Shown: positions 46,031 to 57,073 of the stretch, piece by piece | Layout of the letters: each line of letters begins with the position of its first letter | Position numbering within the stretch: the first letter of the stretch is position 1 | Source: Rhabditophanes sp. KR3021 | Taxonomy: Eukaryota > Nematoda > Chromadorea > Rhabditida > Alloionematidae | DNA length: 64,000 nt | Reading direction: 5' to 3' | Assembly (NCBI GenBank): GCA_963281155.1 | Contig: CAUJLY010000006.1 | Location: 930,001-994,000, forward strand | Notes under the pieces: generated by a model | The model's input: the letters and a program-made list of their open reading frames with translations, nothing else | Database searches by the model: none | What the model was told of the DNA's origin: nothing | Position numbers and translations under genes: made by a program

Positions 46031-46984
46031 TCATGCCGGAGCTGTATTTGTGCCAGACAAATTCGTATCCACTTCAGAATGATCACAAAATCGTCTTACA
46101 AAGGGCAAATTAAAAAAGGATCTCCTAATATCTCGATTTTTTCGGACGCATGTTATAAATCCGAATATTGCAAAAACATTAATTGATATACTAAACAAGT
46201 CTGAAGTCAACGTTGTGGATGATTTGCTCCATCTTTGATAAGTAGCAGTAATGATAAGAATATTGGGAGAGCACCAGAAAAACAAGAATGCAAACAAAAG
46301 ATTATTCATTAATTCGAATAAGTTTTTCCTTTTTTGATTGTTAAAATTCATTTCGTGAACTCCTTTATAAGTATAAACTCCTAGAGGAACTAGACTAATA
46401 AATATTATTGAAGAAACACCAATGAAATACCACTCGAATGTTTCCAATGAATAATTGAGGACTCCGCAATTGTTGTTGACTGCATTTTGACCTTTGAAAA
46501 TTAATAATGCACATCCAGCACCTGACCATATCATTACAAAGACAGCAAAAAATATTCGCGCTTCAATACAATTACAATGAGTTCTGTAAAATACTGGCCA
46601 TTTCAGCATTATCACAAAACATATTGTTCCAAGAAGAAATGATATTTTAAAGTTGTCAAATAAAAAGAACTTGAAAACTGTTAAAGCAGGACAATAACTT
46701 TGATAAAATGTATCGTCATCTTCATAAAGCATCCAAATATTAGCTCCACTCAAAAAAACATAAAATACAGCCATAAGAAATGTCACATTATCAACATAGC
46801 TAAATAAACAATTAAATAAAGATTGCTTATGAATGTTATTTCGATAGACCAAATAAAGTTTAAGAGAACTTAATATACTTGAAACGCAGGATACAATTAA
46901 CAAAGTAATATTAGCATACAAATTTATTTCATATTTTCTAGATCCACTAGTACCATTTGATAATTGTTCATTATATAGGTCCAT
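46031..46984 (-). CDS. serpentine 7TM chemoreceptor, single exon
   Basis: 317 residues from the only upstream ATG (MDLYNEQLSNGTSG, with a possible N-glycosylation NGT on the extracellular N-terminus). Seven hydrophobic segments. Paralogue of the 0.9-1.8 kb gene: KQSLFNCLF, FKFFLFDNFKISFLL, ALLIFKGQ, PLGVYTYKG, and FFWCSPNILIITATYQRWS. Intronless coding sequence, intact. Chemosensory GPCR of the same unassigned subfamily. Confidence 0.82.
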   Translation of the reverse strand: MDLYNEQLSNGTSGSRKYEINLYANITLLIVSCVSSILSSLKLYLVYRNNIHKQSLFNCLFSYVDNVTFLMAVFYVFLSGANIWMLYEDDDTFYQSYCPALTVFKFFLFDNFKISFLLGTICFVIMLKWPVFYRTHCNCIEARIFFAVFVMIWSGAGCALLIFKGQNAVNNNCGVLNYSLETFEWYFIGVSSIIFISLVPLGVYTYKGVHEMNFNNQKRKNLFELMNNLLFAFLFFWCSPNILIITATYQRWSKSSTTLTSDLFSISINVFAIFGFITCVRKNRDIRRSFFNLPFVRRFCDHSEVDTNLSGTNTAPA

Positions 46985-47686
46985 AATTTAAAATATATTT
47001 AATTGTGGTTAGTAGTTCGGTTTTTACTTATGAATAAATGATGGGATAAATCCTTTTAATTCATATCTTAAATATACGCAATTTGATATCAACTAGTTTG
47101 ATATTAAGATAATTTTGTATTTTATTAAAGAGTTATTCTATGTGAACGTATTAAGTCCAACAAATAAGTCTATAAATGACGTAATAGTTTATGTGAATTT
47201 TTTTGTGTAAATATAAATCTCAAAAGTGCACCAAAATATGATTCAATTGTTACAATTTAAGCCGTTGTATCCGGTAGGAGGAAATCATAGTTCAAAAGAT
47301 TTTGTAATATAAAACTTTTAGAGTAATCATAAATTTACACATTTTTATCAAATACATCGTACTCGAGATAAATAAAAACTTCATGATTTCTTAATTAAAA
47401 GTTTATCACATTCACATTGTAAAAGATAATTGCCATTCTAAGAATGGAATTCTTCAAAACAACTTTTATCATAACTAAAGTCTATTTTTGTACTAAATAT
47501 CATGTTCATTAGATGGTCTTCATCGGAACTTACTTACTTTTTATTATATTACGTATTCGCAATTTAAATAGATACAATTATTAACTAAAGATATGAAAAA
47601 GTAAACACGATAAATAATAATCTCTATATTCTTGGAAAAGGTGTTTTAAGAACTAACTGAATATATTTTATAAATTTAAAAGAATA
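46985..47686. other. intergenic, no gene seen
   Basis: About 700 nt, AT-rich, nothing recognised. Confidence 0.45.
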
Positions 47687-48054
47687 ATGAACTTTTCTTT
47701 TATTATGAGTTATACGATATTTGGCATTAGTCTAATTGCAAATATTTAGCACTTTCTCTATACAATCACTATCCTAAAAATGGCTGCACATACCTATTGT
47801 TTGCACAATTTATAATTGATTTGATGTATGCCACAATACCTTTTCAATTACATTTGGCATTAATTGTTATTCGAAATATAATAGTATTTCATTTGCCTAA
47901 ATTGTATTTTAATGAAATACCATTTTCGTTATATACACTTTTTCTATACATTTGCTTTGTGTCATTTTATATTAATATAATGCTTGTCTCAATTTTGGTT
48001 GTAGCTAAATATCCTATGATTACTAATACATTGATATTCACTTTAATAAAATAA
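47687..48054 (+). pseudogene. serpentine receptor N-terminal fragment (Str-like)
   Basis: Starts ATG-AAC-TTT with TM1 and ISLIANI, then needs a one-base shift near 47748 to continue LALSLYNHYPKN and LLFAQFIIDLMYATIPF. That matches LALSLMPHYKE and LLFSQFVMDLIF of the 25 kb gene. It ends after TM3 (VVAKYPMITNT) in a stop. Helices 4-7 are missing. Confidence 0.65.
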
Positions 48055-48319
48055 TACTTTTTAGTATTCTTTTTATCTTTCATAGTTTGATAAGCAATTG
48101 ATCGCCGTATATACATTCAATATATAAGTATTTGGAAAATTCAGTTTTGGCGCCATTTTCCGTTCTATTCTTTCTATTATATTCTGTTTGGCTGTTTCCA
48201 TGTGTCAGCACTACATGAAATGTAGTTTTTGTAGCTTGCGTGAGCGTTGCATTAAAAGTAAATCGGGCGTGTCATGGTATAATGAAGACGACCTACATGT
48301 CCAAAACTTGCTATATGAT

Positions 48320-48431
48320 CAGGGTTGGCATTTTTTAAAAAATATGTAAAGCGGGGAAAGTGAGGAAAAGTAGGGATGGAAGTGGGGAGTGGGGTTTCCC
48401 ACCTAAAAATAATTTTTCAAAGCCAACCCTG
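48320..48431. mobile_element. short TIR element (MITE), hAT-like ends
   Basis: 112 bp bounded by CAGGGTTGGC (48320-48329) and its exact reverse complement GCCAACCCTG (48422-48431). The interior is purine-rich with GGGG runs and does not code. CAGGG...GGC ends resemble hAT-family terminal repeats. The 8-bp flanks (TATATGAT / TTTACAAT) match at only 5 of 8 positions, so the target-site duplication is degraded or absent. Confidence 0.65.
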
Positions 48432-48442
48432 TTTACAATAAA

Positions 48443-48840
48443 TTATTTAATATATGTTACACTTGGATTAAAGTGTAAATTTGTGGCAGCTCGAACTTTT
48501 GAACCTTGAAAGTTCCTTCTATTAGCAACATAATTAGAATAAAATATGGCCACAGGTTGAAATATCCAATATAAAACTACTATCAAATATGCCCAACTTA
48601 ATTTCGATACTTGGGTAACGTTATCGTCCCACACTTTGTTTGAAATCATGATGGCTATAATTGAGAATATGAGTGGCAATACTATTAATAAGGGAAGAAA
48701 TATTGTGATGAATTACACTTGCTTTTATTTTTTCCTTTGTTTCAGCTCTAGCATTCATTAACAGTATTTTCAATTCCCTAGTTAATTCGAAATAATAATT
48801 GTGGAACAAGATATAAAGGGACTGATTTATTAATACCAAT
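48443..48840 (-). pseudogene. serpentine receptor C-terminal fragment
   Basis: Minus-strand reading LYILFHNYYFELTRELKILL, then ETKEKIKASV, a one-base shift near 48718, TM6 (FITIFLPLLIVLPLIFSII), and TM7 with VLYWIFQPVAIFYSNYV and a short tail. This order matches the subgroup of the 21.9 and 27.2 kb receptors. No helices 1-4 upstream. Confidence 0.6.
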
Positions 48841-49448
48841 CTCTAGACCTGTTACATATAATGGCATCGTGAGACAATGGTTGGTACAATGATATATAGA
48901 GATATGACATGATGGTGATTATGGGCGTATCCGACAGTAACTATAGAAATTCTTCCAAACTACATATTGGACATTATAATTTTGTTAGTAAATTAAGGTT
49001 ATTTAAATAAAGTGTTCAAGAAATCAAAACTGATTAATGCATGAATAATAACTTAGTAATCCAGACAATTAATTTAGTCACAAAATTAATGCATTATGTG
49101 ACAAAAGTGCGTCATGAAAAGTTAAAAATACCGATACAAAAATCATTTTTGACACAAATTCCTGATACCATTAGTAACTTGTTCTGCACTAGATAAAAAC
49201 CTAGCTTGTCAAAAAGATAAGAGCTTATTAAGCTGTTTTAAACATAATATAATTAGATAAAGGAATTAATAGTACAGTGTAGTTCATTGAGAAGACGAAT
49301 TTTTCGAATATTAATACCTACGCAATTTTAAATCACCAATCACGTATGACAAAAGTGATGTTATGAAAAGGGTAAACTATTTTGATTAACAAAAATTTAT
49401 CTAGTATATAAAGTTGGAAAATGATAAATTAAATACACTCATTTAACA
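48841..49448. promoter_or_regulatory. upstream region with direct repeats, GATA sites and TATA
   Basis: Two related blocks, TGTGACAAAAGTGCGTCATG (about 49096) and TATGACAAAAGTGATGTTAT (about 49345), each followed by AAAAG. AGATAAG lies at 49215-49221, a TATATAAAG at about 49404 and TGATAA at about 49422. These precede the secreted-protein gene at 49449 and would fit strong, gut-type expression. Confidence 0.45.
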
Positions 49449-49895
49449 ATGAAAGCCTTTTTAAATATTATTCTTGTTGTTGCTTTAGCTACATTAGTCA
49501 ATGGAACCTGCATGCCAATGAGATTTTCTCCAAATCCAGTTTTAGGATACTACTCAGCCTACACTGACAATTCAGTCGATGACGAGACTGGCTGGCCATG
49601 CAGCGTCGGAGCCCAGACAATGTCACTTTCAACTGAAATGGAATTCCACTTTGAAATTCACTTTGACTACACTGAAAACCTAGTTTCAAATCAAGCCAAC
49701 TTTACCATCTTTGACCAAGATCAATCTATTTCTGGAAGTCCTTTCTGTACCGTTAATACTGATGTCAAAACTTTTACCTGTCCACCGTCTTTGACTAACA
49801 AAATTATTGTTTATTATGTTATGCCAGTTACTGCTCATCCAAAAAGTAGCATGATGCCTCAGTTTACTATTGCTGCTTTGTCTACCCGTAAATGA
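49449..49895 (+). CDS. small secreted protein, single exon, unknown family
   Basis: 148 residues with a clear signal peptide (MKAFLNIILVVALATLVNG, cleavage before TC). The mature part has cysteines in TCMP, WPCSVG, PFCTV and FTCPP, suggesting two disulfides, and beta-strand-like alternation (EMEFHFEIHFDYTE; KIIVYYVMPVTA). No intron. A TATA box about 45 nt upstream and GC-richer codons than neighbours suggest high expression. The fold could resemble transthyretin-like or beta-sandwich secreted proteins; no family is claimed. Confidence 0.8.
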   Translation: MKAFLNIILVVALATLVNGTCMPMRFSPNPVLGYYSAYTDNSVDDETGWPCSVGAQTMSLSTEMEFHFEIHFDYTENLVSNQANFTIFDQDQSISGSPFCTVNTDVKTFTCPPSLTNKIIVYYVMPVTAHPKSSMMPQFTIAALSTRK

Positions 49896-51248
49896 AAAAA
49901 TCATTTAATTGTCTCCACATTGTCGAATTTATTAATATTTTATTTCAATAGAATTAAATAAATTCTAAGTAAATGAAACTGCTTCATTGCATTCTCCGAA
50001 TAAAATCTAACAACAAACTTGTTACACAATTTTACGAATTAACTTCTTTTATATCAAAAAACAATTAAATTTCAAGCTTATTTCCTCCGATAACAACAAA
50101 ATACACTAATGTTGTTCTATTTCAATGTAAATTGACATTTTAAGGAAGTATGATGAGTACAAAATAAGCACTGAAACTTCACAAAAACTTCCTCGTCTGT
50201 GAAATCATATTATTTTTTACCTTTACCCCTGATCATATCATAAATTTGTTAATCATTTTGTATTTGGGAAAATGATCAGCTGATTATTATCAGATCATTA
50301 TGAAAATACCCGATCATTTTCCACACTGGTTGTAGTTCTGTTACAATCGGCAATTGTAAATATTTTTATCTATGCCATTAAAGTTGTATTTGTGTGGGAC
50401 AACAAGTTCAAAATTAAATCATTTTTCTGCAGCCTTTCCAAGAAGGTGAAATCGTGAACCTATTGCAGTACCAACTTTTGCATCTTGCTTAGTTTCAATT
50501 ATATCAACCGTTTCAACATAATTCCATGTGCAAAAAAAAGAGATGCAGGCAGTTCCATTGAACCTAAAAACATAAGAAAAATTTAATTTGAAATTTTCTA
50601 AAATTACTATTAATAGCTGAATGTCTATTTTTCCTAGGTTTGATTTTCAATTCAATTACAGATTTTATTTTCTAAAAATTTGATCATTAAACAATTTAGT
50701 ATAGATTAAACTAACTTCTAACTGATAAACATCATTTGTTTTGCTTTCCTTCAAAATCATCGTTAATTTGCTTGGTGCCGCATATAATTAAAAAAATTAG
50801 TTGCAATTTTAAAGAGAAATGTCATACCATTAAAGCAAGATGTTGTTGAGCACTTTTTGATGCCGTTGCTACTGTCAAGATTTGGAATGAACCAACGATA
50901 TTTTTTCTAACAATTCACAATGTTTAGAAGCTTAATATTATCAAAAGGAATTGATTATATACACGAATAATTATAATATTCAAATTATGTGCGAAATTAT
51001 CTTACAAGCCTTTCTAGTAAGTTTTGGTGTACATTTTGTAACACATAAATCAAATGTGTCGTTTTTGATCATACATTTTCCTGCATAATTATATAGATTT
51101 TAATGAAATCATGATAACTTTTAAATAATTAGCTTTAAGATCTGAAGATACATATTTTATTCATATTTAGAAGATGGGAATTTCTTTTGGAGTATTTTGA
51201 CTGTGTTGATAAATTAATAAAGTAGTTGCCGAATTTGTATATAATACA
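49896..51248. other. mostly intergenic, with one broken frame
   Basis: Minus-strand sequence at about 50360-50560 reads CISFFCTWNYVETVDIIETK and GSRFHLLGKAAEK, a stop, then FELVVPHKYNFNG, a possible relic of a secreted protein. Nothing else recognised. Confidence 0.3.
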
Positions 51249-52672
51249 TTAGTACACTTTTGATCCACTCTGTAGAGGACCCCAGTCTTCGATGAATGAC
51301 GTAATTAAGAAGGTAAATGCTCCTCCACAAGCAATTCCACTCATGAGAAACAAAGCTGACAGCATTCCAGCTATATGCGATTTAGAAACATCAACTCTTT
51401 TTGGTGCATACATCATGATCAAAGATGAAAAATAACCCGACGTGATTGCTAAGACCAAAGTTCCTATAATATACCACAATTCATTTTCAAACCATACATT
51501 CCAGGTTCTTCGATTTGGTCTGAAATTGCAGAAACAGAAAAATGGAATAAACAACAGTCTTAAAAAAATTGGGATTGTAATTAGTTTTGGCCATTTAAAT
51601 GGAAAATATGTAGCAAAGACACATCCAATCGCTGAAAATAAATTGAAAAAAAGAAAGCAGGTGACTGGAGCAAAATATGTCGGTGTTATAAAAAAGTCAC
51701 TCCCTTTGGGGGGAACAATATCTGACAAGACAACTGGAAACAAAGCTATATTTGCAAAAAATATACAAAAAATATTAATACAGTCTGACCAACATTTTCG
51801 AAACACATTCAAATACGCAGCAGCATTCAATTTTTCAGAATCTTTTCCATCTGCATTTTTGGCTAGATCTTCATAATACTTGTAAAATGGCAATTTTTTT
51901 AGCACTGGAATACTAAAGAAACATATCAAAATGACAGCTAGAGTGATTATAAAATAGGCTGTAGTCGATACATTCACATTGTTAGAAGCTAAAAAAGACA
52001 AATTAAGCTTTTTAAACTTTCAAGAATAGATAATTGAATGATGATGATCATTGAATTTCTGTAATCATTTTAGTGATAAGTTTTAATTATTAGACTACCT
52101 GCGATAGTGATGATATTGATAATTGCTATGAATGTCCCACATATGCTGTTGCCAAAAACTAGTGCGTTAGTAAAGCTTGAAGGTAAAATTGCTGCTACTC
52201 CAAACATACTGTTTTGATACACCCCTCCGGCGCCGTTAAATATAATAAAAGAACCCATCGTCATCCAGAAGAAACCACTTTTCCAAGAATTTGTGTCAAT
52301 GAAGATCCATACCATTGTAAATAATATGCATCCAGCTATTATTAAAATCATGATGCTGATTCTATTTAATAAATCTCCTTTGAGCCTTACAATCAAGTTG
52401 ATAAACATGACAATAACCATGGGAACTTCAGAAAAAATGTTAAAATAATTGTAAAAATTCAAAGCATATGTTGATTTAAATACTATATCTCCTGTTGAAT
52501 TGTGATCAGATAATTTGTCGCCGACATAATATGAACCAGCAATAGTGACTAATAAATTATAAGGCATCAAAAACCCAATGCCATGAAGAAGTACAATAAA
52601 ATAACAGACTTTCCAATGATCTTTTGGAGGAGCCATGTTGTCAACAACCGGTATAATTTTTATTGAATGCAT
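51249..52672 (-). CDS. equilibrative nucleoside transporter (ENT/SLC29)
   Basis: Exons 52672-52099 and 51988-51249 (phase 1; 110-nt intron, long for this window) give 437 residues with about eleven membrane segments. APPKDHWKVCYFIVLLHGIG followed by FLMPYN is the ENT TM1 signature; ENT-like residues recur in NGAGGVYQNSMFGVAAILP (TM4) and RLLFIPFFCFCNFRP (TM8 with loop). Moves nucleosides across the plasma membrane down their gradient. The start is the upstream ATG; a second in-frame ATG lies 12 codons further on, directly before APPKDH. Intact. Confidence 0.9.
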
Positions 52673-53836
52673 AGTAGCAATGAAGTGAAAAGGTTGAAAC
52701 TCGTCATTTATACAATTAAACTATAAATTGTTGATAAGGTATCAGTATACTAATTAACATGAAACATTCGTCACTATTAACCTGGATTTAATCAACATTA
52801 TATTATATATTTAGAAGACTCCTTGAGATGTGAAAATTATAATTTTTATGCTTTGATTAACAGAATAATATTTTTTTTAAATGTCATTAAATTGGGCCCT
52901 TTAATCAATGTCTTAAAATGATGTCATACAACAACTAAATGATATAATGGTTGTTAAGATATCATACTTTTAATTGAATATAATTTATTCTCTTAATAAT
53001 TTTTTATAAAAACAAAAAGACATGGGTTCTCAGACGTTTGGGCCAAAAATAAAGCGGCCAATTTAGGTGACATTTAAGCCAGAGATATTTGGGCCGAGGA
53101 ATATTTAGACAATGAGACAATAGGGCCCTGATAATTTTACGTTGCTTTAATCTTAATAACAGATTCATAGTACTATAAAGATGGAGACAAACTCCATCTA
53201 AAAGCACTTGTGCAAAGAAAAATGATGATTGTGATGAGAAATATGTTTTAATCAAAAAAGGTAAAGGTGGAAGGATATTTAAAAGAGTCACTAGTATTTT
53301 ATGTATTACTAAAGCTAGAAATCCTTCTGCACTCGACTGAGAGTCCTCCCTTGAGGCTTCACCTCTGCGATCCTTCAATCCTAACTACTCCTCAACATAT
53401 GACACTTCGGAAACGATGACATGTCTTAAATAAAAAAGGTAAGGGTTTAAACAATATTTAAGCGTGATGTTACTTTCTTATTTAGTTTAAAATGTAAGCT
53501 ATATTTATTAATTTACAAAGATCGCGATCTTATTTAAGTATTCCATGGGTTGAGTTTTATTATATTCCTTCATAATGGCAAGCAAATTCTTTTTATGCCT
53601 TGATAGGTTTTTGAAATTATTTCCGAGTCTTCTCCGTAATCAAACGTTGATATTGTAGAAGTTATGAGTGTCTGCTCGAGTTTCGGATCAGCTCATAAAT
53701 ATTTGGATGATTGGTTGATATCATGGAATTAAAAGTGATGTGGTACCCTCCACATGTGTTATTTGTTCTGTGTTTGATAGTATTCGTGATGTCATAACAA
53801 TTCCACCATTGCAGCTTAGATCTACTTTGCTTTTTC
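52673..53836. other. intergenic, no supported gene
   Basis: A 124-codon minus-strand open frame (53004-53378) lies in a slightly GC-richer stretch with repeated GGGCC words. It has no recognisable domain; it could be a decayed repeat. Confidence 0.35.
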
Positions 53837-54241
53837 TCAACACCAATCCATGTAGACTGAAAATATTATGAAAATTCGTGAGTATATGTCACTTATAAAA
53901 CTTCCTGTAGCTTCAATGGTTGTTTTTGCAGCATCAAAAATTGACCTTATTTTTTTGTCAATGCCATATTCAGTCATTTCCATATAAAATGATTCGCGAT
54001 TTTCTTTATCCGTGAAAATTTTACAATCATCTTTATTTCTATATTTTGCCATCAAACGACCATCAATTTCTTTGGAGTATTCGTTTCCATCGCTATCAAT
54101 TTGAATCCAATCATTATCTCGATTATCTTCTACTCAATCACTATTTATAGAGACAGAATGTCTTGATATTTCTCTTCCAGATAATAGAATAAAAAAGTTA
54201 AAAGAATTAAAATGTATTTGGATAACAACGTAATCTAAAAA
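53837..54241 (-). pseudogene. pseudogene of an acidic secreted protein
   Basis: Degenerate copy of the 54.5-55.0 kb gene. The region corresponding to its start reads ACG instead of ATG, then LLSKY, a frame change, LLSGREISRHS and a stop. The C-terminal part is still open (from MAKYRNKDDCK) and ends AAKTTIEATGSFISDIYS, matching AAKAATQAVGSLITDLYS. Start loss, frameshift and stop show it is dead. Confidence 0.65.
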
Positions 54242-54547
54242 TAAATAAATGCTAATTAAAAGAGTCTAAATAATGAATGAGTAAGAATTAGATTCAAACG
54301 TGTTTTATATCTTGTTTAATTAAATAAATAAAAGCATTCGATTTAAATGAACATGGCCAAAAAAGGATTGTCCATAATTACTTTCTCATGTCTTTCACAA
54401 GGTATAGATAAAAATTCCACATAATTTCGTTTTAACCAATGATGGTGCAATTTTACACATAATTACAGATTTAAACAAATCTTTAAACAATCCCAATTAA
54501 CGGTTGTAATACTTTTCAAAACAATTTATTTGTTACAAATTTATTTA

Positions 54548-54955
54548 TTAAAACAATGTGTGATAAAATAATGTGCCTTTTTCAGACAAAAATGAATACA
54601 AATCAGTAATAAGACTCCCAACAGCTTGAGTAGCTGCTTTTGCGACGTTTAATAATTGTTCCCTCTTTTTTAGTTCCTCATTCAGAGCATTTTTCATAGA
54701 TAGTATTACGCCGGGTTTTTCCTCACTGGATCCTTCTTCGCTTGATCCTTCATCTTCATAGTATACTAAATTTGTAATTGGTAATAATTCAACAGATTCT
54801 TCGGATTCACTTAATTCGGCAGATTCTTCGGATTCACTTAATTCAGCAGATTCTTTGGATTCACTTAATTCAAGATATCTTGATATTTCTCTTCCAGATA
54901 ATACAATAGGAAAGATTAAAAAAATTAAAGCAGCACTGTATTTGGATAACAACAT
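54548..54955 (-). CDS. acidic secreted protein with nine-residue Ser/Glu repeats
   Basis: 135 residues. Signal peptide MLLSKYSAALIFLIFPIVLS. Then three tandem nine-residue units of the form ELSES(K/E)ESA/V, a second acidic patch (EDEGSSEEGSSE), and an amphipathic C-terminus ending SLITDLYSFLSEKG. Single exon. The acidic, Ser-rich middle is probably disordered and could be phosphorylated or bind metal. No known family; a degenerate sister copy lies 0.7 kb away. Confidence 0.7.
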   Translation of the reverse strand: MLLSKYSAALIFLIFPIVLSGREISRYLELSESKESAELSESEESAELSESEESVELLPITNLVYYEDEGSSEEGSSEEKPGVILSMKNALNEELKKREQLLNVAKAATQAVGSLITDLYSFLSEKGTLFYHTLF

Positions 54956-55560
54956 ACTTAATTAAACGAGTCTAATATAAACAAGAATAGATTTAATAAA
55001 TCCAAAACTGCTAATAATGGTCAGATAAATCAAGTATGCACTTTTTAATTAGATTATATCTTATAGATTGACAACGAAGCATTTGAACATGGCCCGAAAC
55101 GTAAGCATAGATAAAAATATATACGCATAAAGTTAATCAATCATTCAAAGAATTTTCTTAAAGCAAAATAGACAGACTTTTTTTGCTTTAAACCAATACA
55201 TTCCAAGTACAATTAACATTTGTATAAATTTATTTTATAAAACCGGTTTTTCCTAAACAATATTGTCATAATATTTGTTTGTTCCATAATAATTTATTTG
55301 CTCCAAAACAAATTAGATGATCATAAATTAATAAGACAATAAACCAATTATTATCAACTATGTTAATATCTTAAGTGTTATTTGGATAATATTTTTTATT
55401 GTCGTAGGTCCAAACAATACACATTAACTTTTATATTGGAGAAGGTTAAACATACTTTTGCTTTCCAATGTTTAAATTCATTCTTATTGAGATAAATAAG
55501 TCCCAATAACTTATTTAAAAATCTTTCATAAATTCGAAATACAAAATAAATATTTAAAAG
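54956..55560. other. intergenic, no gene seen
   Basis: AT-rich spacer; nothing recognised. Confidence 0.4.
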
Positions 55561-55704
55561 GAGTAAATTTATTATGATTCAAGGTGATATAACTATTATG
55601 TACAAATATCAAGAATGAAGTGGTTACATAATTAAGAGAGTATTAAAATTCTGGTATTAGTTTGGTTTAAAATTATGGTATTAAGATTATGTGACTCCAA
55701 TGCA

Positions 55705-55908
55705 TTAGTCATATCTATAATATTCATTGTTTGCATTCCTTTTGTACATGTATCTTACATTTGAATTGAGTCCTCCGTTGGACCATCCTCCTCCATTTGA
55801 GAATCCCCATCCTGCTCCGCCAGCATTGTGCCATCCATCATAAACAGAAGCAGAAGTAAAAGTTGCGAATAAGAGAAAAGCAGCTAGGATGAATGTAAAC
55901 GATTTCAT
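55705..55908 (-). CDS. small glycine-rich secreted peptide precursor
   Basis: 67 residues starting at MKSFTFILAAFLLFATFTSA (signal peptide). An upstream in-frame ATG at 55938 would add ten polar residues before the hydrophobic core, so the inner ATG is preferred. The mature part is Gly/Trp/Asn-rich (GGAGWGFSNGGGWSNGG) and ends RYMYKRNANNEYYRYD with a dibasic KR. This resembles nematode glycine-rich antimicrobial or neuropeptide-like precursors (nlp/cnc style); assignment is by composition only. Its 3' flank is duplicated at 56.6 kb. Confidence 0.65.
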   Translation of the reverse strand: MKSFTFILAAFLLFATFTSASVYDGWHNAGGAGWGFSNGGGWSNGGLNSNVRYMYKRNANNEYYRYD

Positions 55909-56067
55909 TTTTGGTAAAGATTGCAAAACCCAACTCATTTTATACGGAATCTTCTATCCCACCTCCTACACGTGATCTTACTTAAAAAACAAATCATTCA
56001 AAATCAAACTGGATTTCGGAGATATAAAGTATATGGGCGTGAATACTTCATCATAACTATCTATTTT

Positions 56068-56235
56068 TGGAATGATTTTTATAAATAATATTTATGAATC
56101 AAGAATGAAATGTTTAAAAAATAAAAACCTTTTAATTAAGAGGCGTAATTTCGTCATAGTGATATACTTATTTTTAGAAATGACTTTTATAAATAATATT
56201 TATGAATCAGAAAGGAAATGTTCAAAAATACAAGC
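56068..56235. repeat. direct repeat, about 108 bp period
   Basis: TTTTATAAATAATATTTATG-AATCA at about 56078 recurs at about 56186. Each copy is followed by a related GAAATGTT.AAAAAATA stretch. A weaker third copy (TTTTTATAAATAATGG...) is at about 56937. Non-coding in appearance. Confidence 0.6.
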
Positions 56236-56712
56236 TCTTTATTACAAAGATCATAATCTAAAAGATCATACAATTAGATTATCAAAAATGATTAATTGAT
56301 AGTGTCTAGGAAATTACGAAATGTGTGTTAAAGTTATACTAAACGCAAAATAACTATTTATTTTAGTTTAAATAAAGTTATTGTTATAAAAAAAGTGGCA
56401 GTTTAAATAAAAGTTTGTTACTATAATATTACTATTAATATAAATTAATATAAAGATCACCATAACATGTATTCATTTTGTATTGAAAGTGTTATTTGTA
56501 CTCTATGTTTTGAAATAATACAAGTTCATTTTAAATCTACTGATTGAATTTGACAATTACTTTAACCGTAAATAAAAATATATGAGGAATACATTTATTA
56601 TAATCCAAGACAATGCGACTATTTATAACTATTATGTACAAAGGCCAAGAATGAAGATATGCCATAATTAATAAATTAATCTTAGCTTGTTTGAATTTTT
56701 GATATTTATGAT

Positions 56713-56880
56713 TTATTTTCCAAGACTCAGTCCAACTCCGAGAAGACCGTTTCCGCTATTTCCATATCCATATCCACTGTTACCACCATAAGTATAACCC
56801 CGCCAGTATTTCCATATCCGTACCCATTATTGCCATAAAGATAACTCCGCCATCAGTATTTTCATATCCTCTAAATTAAA
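56713..56880 (-). pseudogene. glycine/tyrosine-rich peptide relic
   Basis: Minus-strand reading ends GGNSGYGYGNSGNGLLGVGL-SLGK-stop. More YGYGNTGG units follow in shifted frames upstream, and there is no start or signal peptide. Together with the 3' flank shared with the 55.7 kb gene this marks a broken second copy of a glycine-rich peptide gene. Confidence 0.5.
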
Positions 56881-57073
56881 GTGGACTTTGGCGACTGAAA
56901 GTGTATAATAATATTATTATTTATTTACAAAAGCTATTTTTATAAATAATGGTTAAAAATAAAGACTATTTAATTGGCAGAGATCATAAACTGAAATTGT
57001 AAATGATCTACATTAGACTAACTAAACTTTGAAGATGTTTTTTGAGAAAGTAATCAAATTAAATTAAATGACT

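Noticed and set aside
53004..53378. 124-codon minus-strand protein
   Set aside because: No domain, signal or convincing splice context; composition fits a decayed repeat.
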